A stretch of DNA of 64,000 nucleotides, taken from Ilyomonas sp965219515. GTDB lineage: Bacteria > Bacteroidota > Bacteroidia > Chitinophagales > Chitinophagaceae. Numbering within the stretch: position 1 is the first letter of the stretch; each line of letters starts with the position of its first letter. Positions 25,864 through 35,337 of the stretch are shown here, piece by piece. A program made the position numbers and the translations under genes. Under the pieces are notes generated by a model, which was not told the DNA's origin, made no database searches, and saw only the letters and a program-made list of their open reading frames with translations. The stretch covers positions 744,001-808,000 of the forward strand of contig OZ244776.1 in the NCBI GenBank assembly GCA_965219515.1. The letters are read 5' to 3'.

Positions 25864-27492
25864 TTACACCTGAAAAACACCTGTCTTAAAATCCTCAATG
25901 TATGCATTGTTATTCGCTGCTGCAATGCCCTCTGAAATAATCATTCGTGTTTGTGCCGGATCAATAATATCATCTACCCAAAGCCTTGCAGCTGCGTAAT
26001 AGGGCGATGTTTGTTCTGCATACCGGCTTTTAATTTCATTTAGTAAACTCTGTTCATCTTCGGCGCTCACTTCTTTGCCTTTCGATTTCATAGAAGCTAC
26101 CTGAAGTTGCAGTAGTGTTTTTGCCGCCTGATCGCCGCCCATAACGGCAATTTTGGCTGATGGCCAGGCAAATATCAGTCGCGGATCATACGCTTTGCCG
26201 CACATGGCATAATTGCCCGCCCCATAAGAATTGCCTGTCATAATTGTAAATTTCGGAACCACAGAATTTGATACCGCATTTACCATTTTGGCGCCGTCTT
26301 TTATAATGCCACTGTGTTCGCTGCGGCTGCCTACCATAAAGCCGGTTACATCCTGCAAAAACACCAGCGGAATTTTTTTTTGATTGCAGTTCATTATAAA
26401 ACGTGCTGCTTTATCGGCACTGTCATTATAAATTACGCCGCCCATCTGCATTTCTCCTTTGCCATTCTTTACTATCAATCTTTGATTGGCAACAATGCCA
26501 ACCGCCCAGCCGTCAATCCGTCCGTAACCGCATACAATGGTTTTACCATAATCCTGCTTAAATTCATCAAAGCTGTCAGCATCAATCAAACATTCGATAA
26601 CATCAGTTACATTGTATGGCTTGGCATTATTTTCCTGCAAAATGTCATAAATGGTTTCTATATTTTTTGACGAAGAAAGGCTTTCTATTCTGCTAAAACC
26701 TGCCGTTGGCTGAACACCTAATTTGCTCATCAGTTTTTTGATGTAATCAAGACAGTCGTTTTCGTTTTCAAATTCATAATCGGCAATGCCGCTAATGCTG
26801 TTGTGTGTGTGCGAGCCGCCTAATGTTTCGGTATCCGTATTCTCGCCAACGGCTGCTTTTACCAAATACGGACCGGCCAGAAAAATGCTTCCATTGCCTT
26901 TTACCATCAATGTTTCATCGCTCATAACCGGCAGGTATGCGCCACCTGCCACACACGCGCCCATAACGGCAGCAATCTGCGTAATGCCCATGGCGCTCAT
27001 TCTGGCATTGTTGCGAAACATGCGCCCGAAATGTTCTTTATCGGGAAATATTTCATCCTGCATCGGAAGAAAAACACCGGCGCTGTCAACCAGGTAGATA
27101 ACAGGCAAACGATTTTCGATAGCAATTTCCTGCATTCTTATATTTTTCTTTGCGGTGATGGGAAACCAGGCGCCTGCCTTCACGGTCTGATCGTTAGCAA
27201 CAACAACGCATTGCCGGTTGCTTACATAACCAATTCCGGCTACGGTTCCGCCGGCAGGGCATCCACCGTATTCTTCATACATATCATAACCTGCAAAAGT
27301 TCCGATCTCGATAAACGGCTTGTCATCATCGCACAAATAAGCAATGCGCTCGCGGGCTGTCAGCTTATTTCTTTCATGTTGTTTGTCTATTGATTTTTGT
27401 CCGCCACTTATATAGATTTTTTCTTTTTTTAAATCGGCTTCTTCGGTTAACCGCTTCAGCCAGCTCAGGCTGTGATCTGTAAAAACATTCAT
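25864..27492 (-). CDS. Acyl-CoA carboxylase, carboxyltransferase (beta) subunit
   Basis: 542 aa from ATG 27492. Crotonase-fold carboxyltransferase that moves CO2 from biotin to an acyl-CoA. Features include GGQKSIDKQHERNKLTARERI near the start, GGCPAGGTVAGIGYV, the oxyanion region VMGACVAGGAYLPVMSDE, then GNGSIFLAGPYLVKAAVGE and the C-terminal half GNSYGAGNYAMCGKAYDPR. The LAGPxLVKAAxGE and TLGGSxTH pattern favours a methylcrotonyl-CoA or related short/branched-chain carboxylase over propionyl-CoA. The biotin-carrying alpha subunit is not in the window. The start at 27492 is chosen because an upstream extension would pass through the promoter box. Confidence 0.88.
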   Translation of the reverse strand: MNVFTDHSLSWLKRLTEEADLKKEKIYISGGQKSIDKQHERNKLTARERIAYLCDDDKPFIEIGTFAGYDMYEEYGGCPAGGTVAGIGYVSNRQCVVVANDQTVKAGAWFPITAKKNIRMQEIAIENRLPVIYLVDSAGVFLPMQDEIFPDKEHFGRMFRNNARMSAMGITQIAAVMGACVAGGAYLPVMSDETLMVKGNGSIFLAGPYLVKAAVGENTDTETLGGSHTHNSISGIADYEFENENDCLDYIKKLMSKLGVQPTAGFSRIESLSSSKNIETIYDILQENNAKPYNVTDVIECLIDADSFDEFKQDYGKTIVCGYGRIDGWAVGIVANQRLIVKNGKGEMQMGGVIYNDSADKAARFIMNCNQKKIPLVFLQDVTGFMVGSRSEHSGIIKDGAKMVNAVSNSVVPKFTIMTGNSYGAGNYAMCGKAYDPRLIFAWPSAKIAVMGGDQAAKTLLQLQVASMKSKGKEVSAEDEQSLLNEIKSRYAEQTSPYYAAARLWVDDIIDPAQTRMIISEGIAAANNNAYIEDFKTGVFQV

Positions 27493-27512
27493 GCTTACAA
27501 TTGTTAGTAGGG

Positions 27513-27520
27513 CAAAGATA
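27513..27520 (-). promoter_or_regulatory. -7 box TATCTTTG of the acyl-CoA carboxylase gene
   Basis: Minus-strand TATCTTTG, exact match, 20 nt upstream of the ATG at 27492. Confidence 0.5.
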
Positions 27521-27643
27521 GAAGGTGGTAGCCACAAGAGTAAAGAAAGAGAAATTGAAACAGATGATTCAAATACAGTTTAGAAAATTCATGCTTCTTA
27601 TTTTTCACTTCGGCTTCTTAACAACCCTTTTGATGTATTGAAA

Positions 27644-27651
27644 TATATTTG
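27644..27651 (+). promoter_or_regulatory. -7 box TATATTTG of the TPR-AAA+ gene
   Basis: Exact TAnnTTTG match 19 nt before ATG 27671. An in-frame TTG at 27638 lies upstream of it and is therefore unlikely to be the start. Confidence 0.5.
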
Positions 27652-27670
27652 CTTCGTAATAACAGAAAAA

Positions 27671-29032
27671 ATGGATGAAGGAATTGTTCAGTTGAAAGAA
27701 GCGCTGCAGGTTTCGCCGGAAAATATACCGCTGCGCCTGCATCTGGCAGAACTGATGATAAAAGCGAATCATATAGAAGAAGCGGCTGAGCAATACGCAG
27801 AAGTGTTAAACCGAAGCTACGGAAACGGTAAAGCGCGTAAAGGATTGGCCAACATTTACTATAAGCAAAAAAAATATTCAGCCGCAATCATCATTTACGA
27901 AGCGCTTATAAAAGAAAATTTATTACAGACAGACGACCTGGTTCAGTTTATCCGCTGTTTAATTCGCGAAGAATCGTTGAGCGAAGCGGTAGAAGTGTAT
28001 AAAAGAGTATTACAGCAAAATGCGTCTTTTAAAGACGAGGAAATAGACAATGCGCTTCGTATGACTTCAACTGGTAATGCAAATGATTTAGAAATAGACG
28101 ATCTGCCTGATTTTGGAGATGAAGATGATTCTTTCTTTGGTAACCGGCAACAAAAGCAGGAGTTTTTTATGGAAAAACCAGACCTGCGTTTTGAAGATGT
28201 TGGCGGCATGGAAAAGATAAAAAAAGAAATCTCGCTGAAAATTATTCAGCCGCTGAAAAATCCTGATTTATACAAAGCGTTTGGTAAAAAAGCAGGTGGC
28301 GGCATTTTATTGTATGGTCCGCCGGGTTGTGGTAAAACTTATCTTGCCAAAGCCACTGCCGGAGAAATAGATGCCAAATTTATCAATATCGGGTTGCATG
28401 ACATTCTGGATATGTGGATGGGCAACAGCGAAAAAAATTTACATGCCGTTTTTCAACAGGCGCGCGACAATGCGCCCTGCGTTCTTTTTTTTGACGAAGT
28501 GGACGCCTTGGGTGCCAGCCGCAGCGATTTAAAGCAAAGCAGCATGAGGCATGTCATTAACCAGTTTCTTGCCGAAATGGATGGCGTGCAGCATAGCAAT
28601 GATGGTGTTTTAATTTTAGCCGCCACCAATGCACCGTGGAGCATTGACAGTGCGTTCAGAAGACCGGGACGATTTGACCGCGTTGTATTTGTTGCGCCGC
28701 CCGATGAAGCCGGAAGGCAGCAAATTATCACGCAGCATCTGAAAGATAAACCCGCAGATCAGATTGATGTTTTATCAATTGCAAAGGTTACACCTGACTA
28801 TTCGGGCGCCGACCTAAAAGCTGTCATTGATATAGCAACTGAAATAAAATTAGAAGAAAGTCTTTTAAAAGGAAGCATTGAAAAGCTGCAAACCAAAGAC
28901 CTTCAAAAAGCAGCCAGACAACATAAAGCTACCACGCAGGAATGGTTTAGCACGGCGCGCAATTATGCTTTATACGCCAACGAAAGCGGCATGTACGATG
29001 ATATTCTTCAGTATATGAAACTGAAGAAGTAA
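27671..29032 (+). CDS. TPR-AAA+ ATPase (Vps4/Cdc48-type AAA module)
   Basis: 453 aa. Residues 1-110 are tetratricopeptide repeats (EGIVQLKEALQVSPEN, EEAAEQYAEVLNRSYGN, SAAIIIYEALIKEN), followed by an acidic linker (about 125-155). The classical AAA domain starts at DVGGMEKIKKEI, Walker A is GPPGCGKT at 216-223, pore-loop region includes DILDMWMGNSEKN, Walker B is VLFFDEVDALG, and the arginine-finger region is FRRPGRFDR. It has no protease or membrane domain, so it should be an unfolding or remodelling ATPase with TPR-mediated substrate choice. The next gene, 95 bp downstream on the same strand, is also a TPR protein with membrane segments, suggesting a pair. Function unknown. Confidence 0.85.
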   Translation: MDEGIVQLKEALQVSPENIPLRLHLAELMIKANHIEEAAEQYAEVLNRSYGNGKARKGLANIYYKQKKYSAAIIIYEALIKENLLQTDDLVQFIRCLIREESLSEAVEVYKRVLQQNASFKDEEIDNALRMTSTGNANDLEIDDLPDFGDEDDSFFGNRQQKQEFFMEKPDLRFEDVGGMEKIKKEISLKIIQPLKNPDLYKAFGKKAGGGILLYGPPGCGKTYLAKATAGEIDAKFINIGLHDILDMWMGNSEKNLHAVFQQARDNAPCVLFFDEVDALGASRSDLKQSSMRHVINQFLAEMDGVQHSNDGVLILAATNAPWSIDSAFRRPGRFDRVVFVAPPDEAGRQQIITQHLKDKPADQIDVLSIAKVTPDYSGADLKAVIDIATEIKLEESLLKGSIEKLQTKDLQKAARQHKATTQEWFSTARNYALYANESGMYDDILQYMKLKK

Positions 29033-29036
29033 AGAG

Positions 29037-29128
29037 GCGGGTATCAGGTAAAGGGTATGAGGTATCAGGAAAAAACTTAAATTATTATAGCTGAAAGCTG
29101 ATTGCTTACGGCTTACAGCTACCAATCA
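29037..29128. repeat. Heptad repeat tract inside a gene pair
   Basis: Block one (about 29039-29069) repeats ggtatca, ggtaaag, ggtatga, ggtatca; block two (29089-29125) repeats agctgaa, agctgat, tgcttac, ggcttac, agctacc. Both have strict seven-base spacing. The tract fills the gap between the AAA+ gene and the TPR membrane gene. Confidence 0.85.
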
Positions 29129-30378
29129 TGTTTGCAATCAATCAACACATACAACGCGCAAGGCTTTTGTTTCAGCAGGGAAGAATAAAAGATGCGGAAA
29201 AAGAAATTGGTTATGCGCTGCGCGAAAATCCCGAAGATGCCGAGGCGTTGCTACTGCTGGCGGAATGCAAAACAGACGCAAGGCAATTTGACGAAGCGAA
29301 ACAATTGTTGCAAAGCTGTATTTCTTTAATGCCTTATTATCATCGCGTTTATTATCTGATGGCATTTTGTTTTTACCAGCAAAGCCATAAAACCGAAGCC
29401 GTTGAACAGCTAAAAAAAGCCATCGAACTAAACCCGGAAGCGTCTGCTTATTATGGATTGTACGCGTACATCATGCTCGACATTCATCAATACCAACTGG
29501 CTCTGGAAAAGGCGAATGAAGGATTGGCTTTGTATGCCGAAGACCTTACCTGTCTTAATGCGCGTTCGCAGGCTTTAATCCGCTTAAAAAACAAAGAAGA
29601 AGCTTACGAAACCATTCGCGAAGCGCTTTCTATAAACCCGGATGACGATTTTACGCATACCAACATTGGATGGATTTTTTTGGAAAAAGGAAAACATACC
29701 GATGCAAGGCAGCATTTTCGGGAGGCATTGCGCATCAATCCCAATAATAAGCGTGCAAAACAAGGATATAAAGAATCGCTGAAAGCACGGTTGCTGCCCT
29801 ATCGCTGGCTGTTGATGTTTTCCTTGTGGCTTTCTGCAAAATCGAAGAAAGCAAGATGGATAACCATCATTGTAATCTGGGTTTCTATACGATTGTTATC
29901 GGGTATTTCAAGTTTTGCAGGCGCAAACAGGCTGGCTTATGCCTTGATTGGATTGTACCTGATATTAGTAATTTTTTCCTGGGTTGGCGCTTCCATAGCA
30001 AACACCGTTTTACTTTTTACCAAAGAAGGTAAATATGTTCTGTCTTCACAGGAAAAAAGGATTGCCGGTTTTATTGCGCTTCTTTTTTTTATAACAATCG
30101 CAACTGCCCTTTTTGGCAGCTATCTGCCAACGGTTGAAAATGGCAATCAATATTTTGCTGCACTTATTTTTTTAACGATGGTGTTGCCCGTTAGCCGCTT
30201 TGAATATCTGCACCAGCTACGCCGAAAAAAATTGGTCATTTACTACTCTGCCGCCCTGATTTTAGTAGGATTGATGAGTGCAGTCGGATTGCTTGCCGGA
30301 AGCAATGCAATGATAACTGCGATGCTTGTTTATCTTGTCGGGCTGGTTGTTTATACATGGGGGTTTGCCTTTTTGTAA
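29128..30378 (+). CDS. TPR protein with C-terminal membrane domain
   Basis: 416 aa. Residues 1-220 hold about six tetratricopeptide repeats (e.g. ARLLFQQGRIKDAEKEIGYAL, then EAVEQLKKAIELNPE and ARQHFREALRINPNN). Residues 225-416 are hydrophobic with about five membrane segments (LLMFSLWLS, WITIIVIWVSIRL, AYALIGLYLILVIFSW and two more). The TPR part should face the cytoplasm as a docking platform. It follows the TPR-AAA+ ATPase on the same strand. The family is not one I can name; a membrane receptor or anchor for the ATPase is an inference from adjacency. Confidence 0.75.
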   Translation: MFAINQHIQRARLLFQQGRIKDAEKEIGYALRENPEDAEALLLLAECKTDARQFDEAKQLLQSCISLMPYYHRVYYLMAFCFYQQSHKTEAVEQLKKAIELNPEASAYYGLYAYIMLDIHQYQLALEKANEGLALYAEDLTCLNARSQALIRLKNKEEAYETIREALSINPDDDFTHTNIGWIFLEKGKHTDARQHFREALRINPNNKRAKQGYKESLKARLLPYRWLLMFSLWLSAKSKKARWITIIVIWVSIRLLSGISSFAGANRLAYALIGLYLILVIFSWVGASIANTVLLFTKEGKYVLSSQEKRIAGFIALLFFITIATALFGSYLPTVENGNQYFAALIFLTMVLPVSRFEYLHQLRRKKLVIYYSAALILVGLMSAVGLLAGSNAMITAMLVYLVGLVVYTWGFAFL

Positions 30379-30492
30379 CTGATTCAGACCTCGTTTGTTC
30401 TTACTTTGTCGGAGGTTTAATTTATTTTTATTTAAGATGATTCAGGTAATGAAAAGTATTTAAATCAGAAAGGAAAAAGACATTCAATCTCA

Positions 30493-31596
30493 ATGAAGTT
30501 ACCGATGCATTTACAGTCAAAACTTAATGAACGCAAAGCGCAACATGCTTACAGGCAACTCAGTTTACCCGAAACAAATCTGATTGATTTTTGTTCCAAC
30601 GACTATCTGGGAATTGTAAAAAACCGCGTGTTGATAAATAAAAAACAGCCATCTCTTTCTTCCGGTTCTACGGGTTCCAGATTGCTAACGGGCAATTACG
30701 GTTTGATTGAAGAAACAGAACAGCAAATTGCAGCTTTTCATCAGGCAGAAGCCGCGCTGCTATTTAATTCCGGCTATGATGCCAATCTTGGTGTTTTATC
30801 ATGCATTCCGCAAAAAGGTGATACTATTATTTACGACAGCTTATGTCATGCTTCCATTCGCGACGGCATCCGGCTTTCCTTTGCCAAAGCATTTTCTTTT
30901 TTGCACAACGACATAGATGATTTGCAAAAAAAACTAAGGCATGCAACCGGAAACAGATTTATTATAACCGAATCTGTTTTTAGTATGGATGGTGATGTTT
31001 GTCCGTTACACGAAATCATTCTGCTATGCAAAGAATACAAGGCATATTTAATTCTGGATGAAGCTCATGCCATTGGCATAATTGGCGATTCGGGTGAAGG
31101 TCTTGCCCAATATTTACAACTTCACACCGAAGTATTTTGCCGCATTTATACGTTTGGCAAAGCTTGTGGTTGTCATGGCGCCGTTGCGGTAGGTTCAATG
31201 GAATTGAGAAATTATCTCATTAATTTTTCACGTAATTTCATCTACTCAACTGCTATGCCCGAACATTCAGTTTATTTTATACAAAAAAGTTATCAGGTTT
31301 TTCCTAAGATGAAACAGGAAAGACAACAATTAAAATTATTGATTGAGCAGTTTGCTCATGAAATGTTACCTCACAGAAAAACAAATCTGCAAACTCCGAT
31401 ACAAACAATTTTGATTGCCGGCAACGAAAACGTAAAAAATGCGGCGAAACTTTTGAAAGAAAATAAACTTGATGTGCGACCGATATTGTATCCAACCGTG
31501 CCGAAAGGAAGTGAAAGACTAAGAATAATATTACATGCTTTTAATACAAGCGATGCAGTAAAGCAGCTAACCGGTTTAATAAGAAGTCTGAACTGA
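30493..31596 (+). CDS. bioF: 8-amino-7-oxononanoate synthase (BioF-type)
   Basis: 367-aa fold-type I PLP enzyme of the alpha-oxoamine synthase family. BioF condenses pimeloyl-ACP/CoA with L-alanine in biotin synthesis. Evidence: NLIDFCSNDYLGI, GSTGSRLLTGNYGLIEETE, FNSGYDANLG, LILDEAHAIGIIGDSGEGL and the PLP lysine K223 in TFGKACGCHGA. It is a little shorter than E. coli BioF (384 aa). Other oxoamine synthases (KBL, SPT) are possible but the FGKAxGxHGA context favours BioF. Other bio genes are not in the window. It converges on the porP/sprF-like gene, the stops being 2 bp apart. Confidence 0.85.
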   Translation: MKLPMHLQSKLNERKAQHAYRQLSLPETNLIDFCSNDYLGIVKNRVLINKKQPSLSSGSTGSRLLTGNYGLIEETEQQIAAFHQAEAALLFNSGYDANLGVLSCIPQKGDTIIYDSLCHASIRDGIRLSFAKAFSFLHNDIDDLQKKLRHATGNRFIITESVFSMDGDVCPLHEIILLCKEYKAYLILDEAHAIGIIGDSGEGLAQYLQLHTEVFCRIYTFGKACGCHGAVAVGSMELRNYLINFSRNFIYSTAMPEHSVYFIQKSYQVFPKMKQERQQLKLLIEQFAHEMLPHRKTNLQTPIQTILIAGNENVKNAAKLLKENKLDVRPILYPTVPKGSERLRIILHAFNTSDAVKQLTGLIRSLN

Positions 31597-31598
31597 AA

Positions 31599-32612
31599 TT
31601 AAAACTTTGGGCAGGGAAGTCCTTTGCTGCCCGGCGGTTGCTTGATATAAATTAATGAAATTTCTACGCCGCCGCGACTATTGGAAGCCGTCTTTAACTC
31701 GGAAGTATTTACATCGTAAGTTAAACCGATATGAAAATCGCTGAAGTCTAAACCAACATAAGGTATTAAAGCATCTTTAAACCTCGACCATACGCCTAAA
31801 TAAACGCTAACCGGTTCATCCGTATTGGCATCGCCAACCGGCAGTTGAATGGCGCCGCCGAGCAATGTTTCGTTTGCGCCTGCCTGCTCGCTGTGTATGC
31901 CGCTTAAGTGCAATGTATTTCTGTCGCCAATTAAAAAATATCCGCCTGCCTGAAACGTAAAGCGTGGATTTAAAACATAATAGCCGTTTGTGGTAAACTG
32001 GGTTTGTGGCCGCGTGATGTGATACATGCTTACGCCTGCATAAAAATTATCATTTTCGGTAACGCTGGAAGTAAACAGTACGCCGGCATTCAAATCAATG
32101 TAGCTGTTTTTTAAAACAGAACCGGGAAACACTTCATTGGTTGGCAATGAAAATGTTCCGTCAAAAGCAAGCTGATCTCCAAACGTAAGCTTGGAAGTGT
32201 AAATGTTCATATTGGAATAGGTTGTCTGAAAACCAATTCCCAATTGCTTAAAACCGTTTTCATCAAGGCTTTTATGATAAGCGGTTGATAAAGCAGCATA
32301 ATTAAATTTTACAGCACCTGCCGCACTTTGGTCAGTCAAAGCCAGAATGCCTACACCCCAGGTATCATTTTCAGCTACCCGGTTTTTTAAAATGCCAAAA
32401 TCAGCAGATACCGTTCCCGTTGTATAAGCTTTATTGATGGTTGGCCACTGGTTGCGATAGTTTCCCGCGATGCGCAAATCGCCGTTGAATTTACCCGTAA
32501 AAGCGGGGTTCAGCGTAAGCGGAGACGAATAAAACTGAGAAAAATGAGGATCCTGCGCATACGTAAAACCAACACAAATCAGGCAAAGCAGAAGCAGAAT
32601 GGTTCGTAACAT
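31599..32612 (-). CDS. PorP/SprF family type IX secretion outer-membrane protein
   Basis: 337 aa. The signal peptide ends at TYAQ and the mature protein starts DPHFSQFYSSPLTLNPAFTG, the signature of the PorP/SprF family. A beta-barrel of about 14 strands follows, ending GLPCPKF. PorP/SprF proteins take part in type IX secretion and in anchoring gliding adhesins; several paralogues per genome are common, usually near large adhesin genes, which are absent here. A lone paralogue may serve an unlinked adhesin. Downstream on the same strand as upp but probably independent. Confidence 0.9.
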   Translation of the reverse strand: MLRTILLLLCLICVGFTYAQDPHFSQFYSSPLTLNPAFTGKFNGDLRIAGNYRNQWPTINKAYTTGTVSADFGILKNRVAENDTWGVGILALTDQSAAGAVKFNYAALSTAYHKSLDENGFKQLGIGFQTTYSNMNIYTSKLTFGDQLAFDGTFSLPTNEVFPGSVLKNSYIDLNAGVLFTSSVTENDNFYAGVSMYHITRPQTQFTTNGYYVLNPRFTFQAGGYFLIGDRNTLHLSGIHSEQAGANETLLGGAIQLPVGDANTDEPVSVYLGVWSRFKDALIPYVGLDFSDFHIGLTYDVNTSELKTASNSRGGVEISLIYIKQPPGSKGLPCPKF

Positions 32613-32692
32613 TGTAAGACAATTACATTGTGAAAATACAATCTATTTTTTACAAACGAAATGCAATCTGTAAAAAGTGTGCAGGCGCGATA

Positions 32693-33346
32693 TTACGATT
32701 GATTTTTGCCGCCAAAAGCCAGATCGCCCGCATCGCCAAGACCCGGCACAATGTAACCTTTCGCCGTGATCTCTTCATCAATATCGCCGCACCATATGGT
32801 AGCTTTGTCGCCAACTTCGCGCTTTACATATTCAATACCGGTTGTGCAGGCAATTACCGTTACAATATGAATCTCAAATGGCTTTCCTTCGTCCTGTATT
32901 CGCTCGATAGCTTTTACCAGAGATGCGCCGGTCGCCAGCATCGGATCGCTGATTATTACAATTCTGTCGTCCACCGATGGTGAACTCATGTATTCGATAT
33001 GAATATTAAACGTTCCGTCGCGGCGGTGTTTGCGATAGGCGCTGATAAAAGCGTTATCGGCTTTATCAAAAAAATTGAGCAAACCCTGATGCAGCGGCAA
33101 ACCGGCGCGGAGAATGGTTGCCAATATGGGTTGCTGTTTCAGCACTTTGCCGGTATGAATGCCAAGCGGCGTTTGAACATCAGTTTCTTCCCACGGAAGC
33201 TGTTTACTTATTTCATAAGCCGCCACTTCGCCAATCCGCTCCAGATTTCTGCGAAAGCGCATCCGGTCGGTTTGTATGTCGCTGCTGCGCAATTCGCTGA
33301 TCCAGTTATTTACCAGGCTGTGTTTTTCACTTAGATTGATAACCAT
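32693..33346 (-). CDS. upp: Uracil phosphoribosyltransferase
   Basis: 217 aa, pyrimidine salvage: uracil + PRPP to UMP. PRPP loop IISDPMLATGASLVKAI, uracil-binding C-terminal GYIVPGLGDAGDLAFGG and the AGLPLHQGLLNFF loop are all intact. A minus-strand TACCTTCG box ends 5 nt before the ATG, implying a very short or absent leader. Confidence 0.95.
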   Translation of the reverse strand: MVINLSEKHSLVNNWISELRSSDIQTDRMRFRRNLERIGEVAAYEISKQLPWEETDVQTPLGIHTGKVLKQQPILATILRAGLPLHQGLLNFFDKADNAFISAYRKHRRDGTFNIHIEYMSSPSVDDRIVIISDPMLATGASLVKAIERIQDEGKPFEIHIVTVIACTTGIEYVKREVGDKATIWCGDIDEEITAKGYIVPGLGDAGDLAFGGKNQS

Positions 33347-33351
33347 AAAAA

Positions 33352-33359
33352 CGAAGGTA
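33352..33359 (-). promoter_or_regulatory. -7-like box TACCTTCG of upp
   Basis: Same octamer as before fusA; the G is 6 nt from the A of the upp ATG. Confidence 0.45.
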
Positions 33360-33486
33360 GCCGATATGTATAAAAACAGATGGCTGCAAAATGATTTTGA
33401 TAAAAATGCAGGTTTTTAAACTTGAAAATCATTCCTTTTTTTCCTTTTCAATTTTCAGAACAAGCCGTTTCAAATAACATCAAAAC

Positions 33487-34230
33487 CTAATTCTGATCTG
33501 ACAGATAATTATAATCTTTCAGCACCGTTTCTAAAAACTCTACCGGCGGCTGGTAGTCATTTATTTGTAATGCGGTTCTTATTTTGGCGCTCGTGCGTTC
33601 GGCAAGCTCAACATTTTTTTGTTTCAGGCTGGCATCTAAAATGGTTTTTATGATGTTCATATCCCGGTCGCTTAGCTGCAACACATTTTCGTAACGCGGT
33701 TTATAGGTTTCGTCCAAATGAAAGAAAATGGTATCATCAATGTTAGATTTTACGCGGCTTACAATGACAAGTGTGCCTGCAGCAAGATCGCCGAGGCGTT
33801 GATGCTTTTTATTGATTAACAAACTCAGTAATACTGGAACAAAAAAGAAAATAGTTTCAAACGGACGAATGAGCCAGCGTAATAAAAACTGGTAAAACGA
33901 AGCGCGGTTACCGGTTTCGCTGATGACTTTTATACCCGTTATTTTTTTGCCGATGCTTTGTCCGTTCATGGCAACTTCACTCACAAGATGATATAGCAAA
34001 ACGGGTGAAAACACCAGGTATTGCCACGCCCGCATGTCGTAAGCATTTGTCGCATCACCGGCTTTAATTTTGCCAAAAGAAAAAAAATACGACAGCATTT
34101 GAAATGCGATAATGATATATATAACCTGAATAATTAAATCTATCAGCCAGCCAAAAAAACGCTGCGCTAAATTGGCAAGCTGAAAATCGAGTTCAATATT
34201 AAAGCTGGTCGGAATTTTTATTTTATCCAT
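33487..34230 (-). CDS. RDD family membrane protein
   Basis: 247 aa. RDD domain with three membrane segments in the first 150 residues: RFFGWLIDLIIQVIYIIIAF, then YLVFSPVLLYHLVSE and PFETIFFFVPVLLSLL, with the characteristic RLGDLAAGTLVI. The last 90 residues are a soluble helical tail. Function unknown. Divergent with the SpoIIM-like gene 63 bp away; RDD proteins are frequent partners of SpoIIM, DUF4129 and MoxR genes, as here. Confidence 0.88.
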   Translation of the reverse strand: MDKIKIPTSFNIELDFQLANLAQRFFGWLIDLIIQVIYIIIAFQMLSYFFSFGKIKAGDATNAYDMRAWQYLVFSPVLLYHLVSEVAMNGQSIGKKITGIKVISETGNRASFYQFLLRWLIRPFETIFFFVPVLLSLLINKKHQRLGDLAAGTLVIVSRVKSNIDDTIFFHLDETYKPRYENVLQLSDRDMNIIKTILDASLKQKNVELAERTSAKIRTALQINDYQPPVEFLETVLKDYNYLSDQN

Positions 34231-34293
34231 TCTGCAAAAACAATTGGCCGGTTTGTAAAGTAATTAATAATTTTCGGTTTTAAAATTCATGTA

Positions 34294-35253
34294 GTGAGAG
34301 AGGCTTTATTTATTAAACGGAATAAGGAACGCTGGCAAACCATAACGCACGACGCCGACAAACATCCTGATGAACAGGCGGATGATTTTGTGCAGTTGAT
34401 AGAAGATCTCGGTTACAGCAAAACATTTTATCCGCATAGCCGCATTACACAATATTTAAACGCCGAAGCATCAAAAAAATACCTTCGCATTTACCAGAAT
34501 CAACGTGAAAGCGGCAGCCGGTTTACGCGTTTTTTTGTATATACATTGCCGTTAACCATTGGCAGACATCATCGCATATTGCTCATTTGCTTTTGTCTTT
34601 TCATCATTTTTGTTGCCATTGGTTTTTTTTCAGCTAACAATGAACAAACTTTCGTGAGAGATATTCTCGGAAACAGCTATGTGGATATGACGGAGAAAAA
34701 TATTCAGGATGGTAAGCCGTTTCAGGTGTATGGCTATGGCAACGAAACGCTAAGCTTTTTTGCGCTGTTCATCAACAACATTACCGTTTCGCTGCGCGAA
34801 TTTGCAGGCGGCATTCTGCTTGGCTTTCCTACCGTTACAGGTTTGGTGTACAACGCAATTATGGTTGGTACGTTTGAATATTTATTTTATGCGCATGGCC
34901 TCATAAGCGATAGCTTGCTTACGATTTTAATTCATGGCACGTTAGAATTGTTTTCGATTGTAGTAGCCGCAACCTCGGGTTTGGTATTGGCAACAAGCTG
35001 GCTGTTTCCGGGAAATAAAAGCCGGCACGAAGCGTTACAAAAAGGAGCCAAAGAGGGTTTAATCATTGCGTTATCGGGTTTTCCAACACTATTGATCGCA
35101 GCTTTTTTTGAAGGGTTTGTAACCCGCCACACCGATATGCCGCTCTGGTTAAAGCTGTTCATCATCATGTCGTCGCTTACACTTATCATCGCTTATTTTA
35201 TTGTGTATCCCATCCGGTTAAAAAAGGCTGAAAAGATGGCAATGACTTCCTGA
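34294..35253 (+). CDS. Stage II sporulation protein M (SpoIIM/DUF95)-like membrane protein
   Basis: 319 aa from GTG 34294. A 90-residue N-terminal helical cytoplasmic region precedes about six membrane segments (RILLICFCLFIIFVAIGFF, and others) with the SpoIIM signature NNITVSLREFAGGILLGFPT and LIHGTLELFSIVVAA. In spore formers SpoIIM acts in engulfment peptidoglycan hydrolysis; in Bacteroidota the role is unknown. First gene of a cluster with DUF4129, DUF4350, MoxR and DUF58 on the same strand. An ATG at 34289 would run into a stop at once, so GTG is used. Confidence 0.88.
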   Translation: MREALFIKRNKERWQTITHDADKHPDEQADDFVQLIEDLGYSKTFYPHSRITQYLNAEASKKYLRIYQNQRESGSRFTRFFVYTLPLTIGRHHRILLICFCLFIIFVAIGFFSANNEQTFVRDILGNSYVDMTEKNIQDGKPFQVYGYGNETLSFFALFINNITVSLREFAGGILLGFPTVTGLVYNAIMVGTFEYLFYAHGLISDSLLTILIHGTLELFSIVVAATSGLVLATSWLFPGNKSRHEALQKGAKEGLIIALSGFPTLLIAAFFEGFVTRHTDMPLWLKLFIIMSSLTLIIAYFIVYPIRLKKAEKMAMTS

Positions 35254-35337
35254 TTTTTTGTACGGGCAACCAAATTAAAAATTGCTGTTTCTTTGCAACG
35301 TCCATTTTATCAAAACAATTTTTCTAAAAAAAACAGT

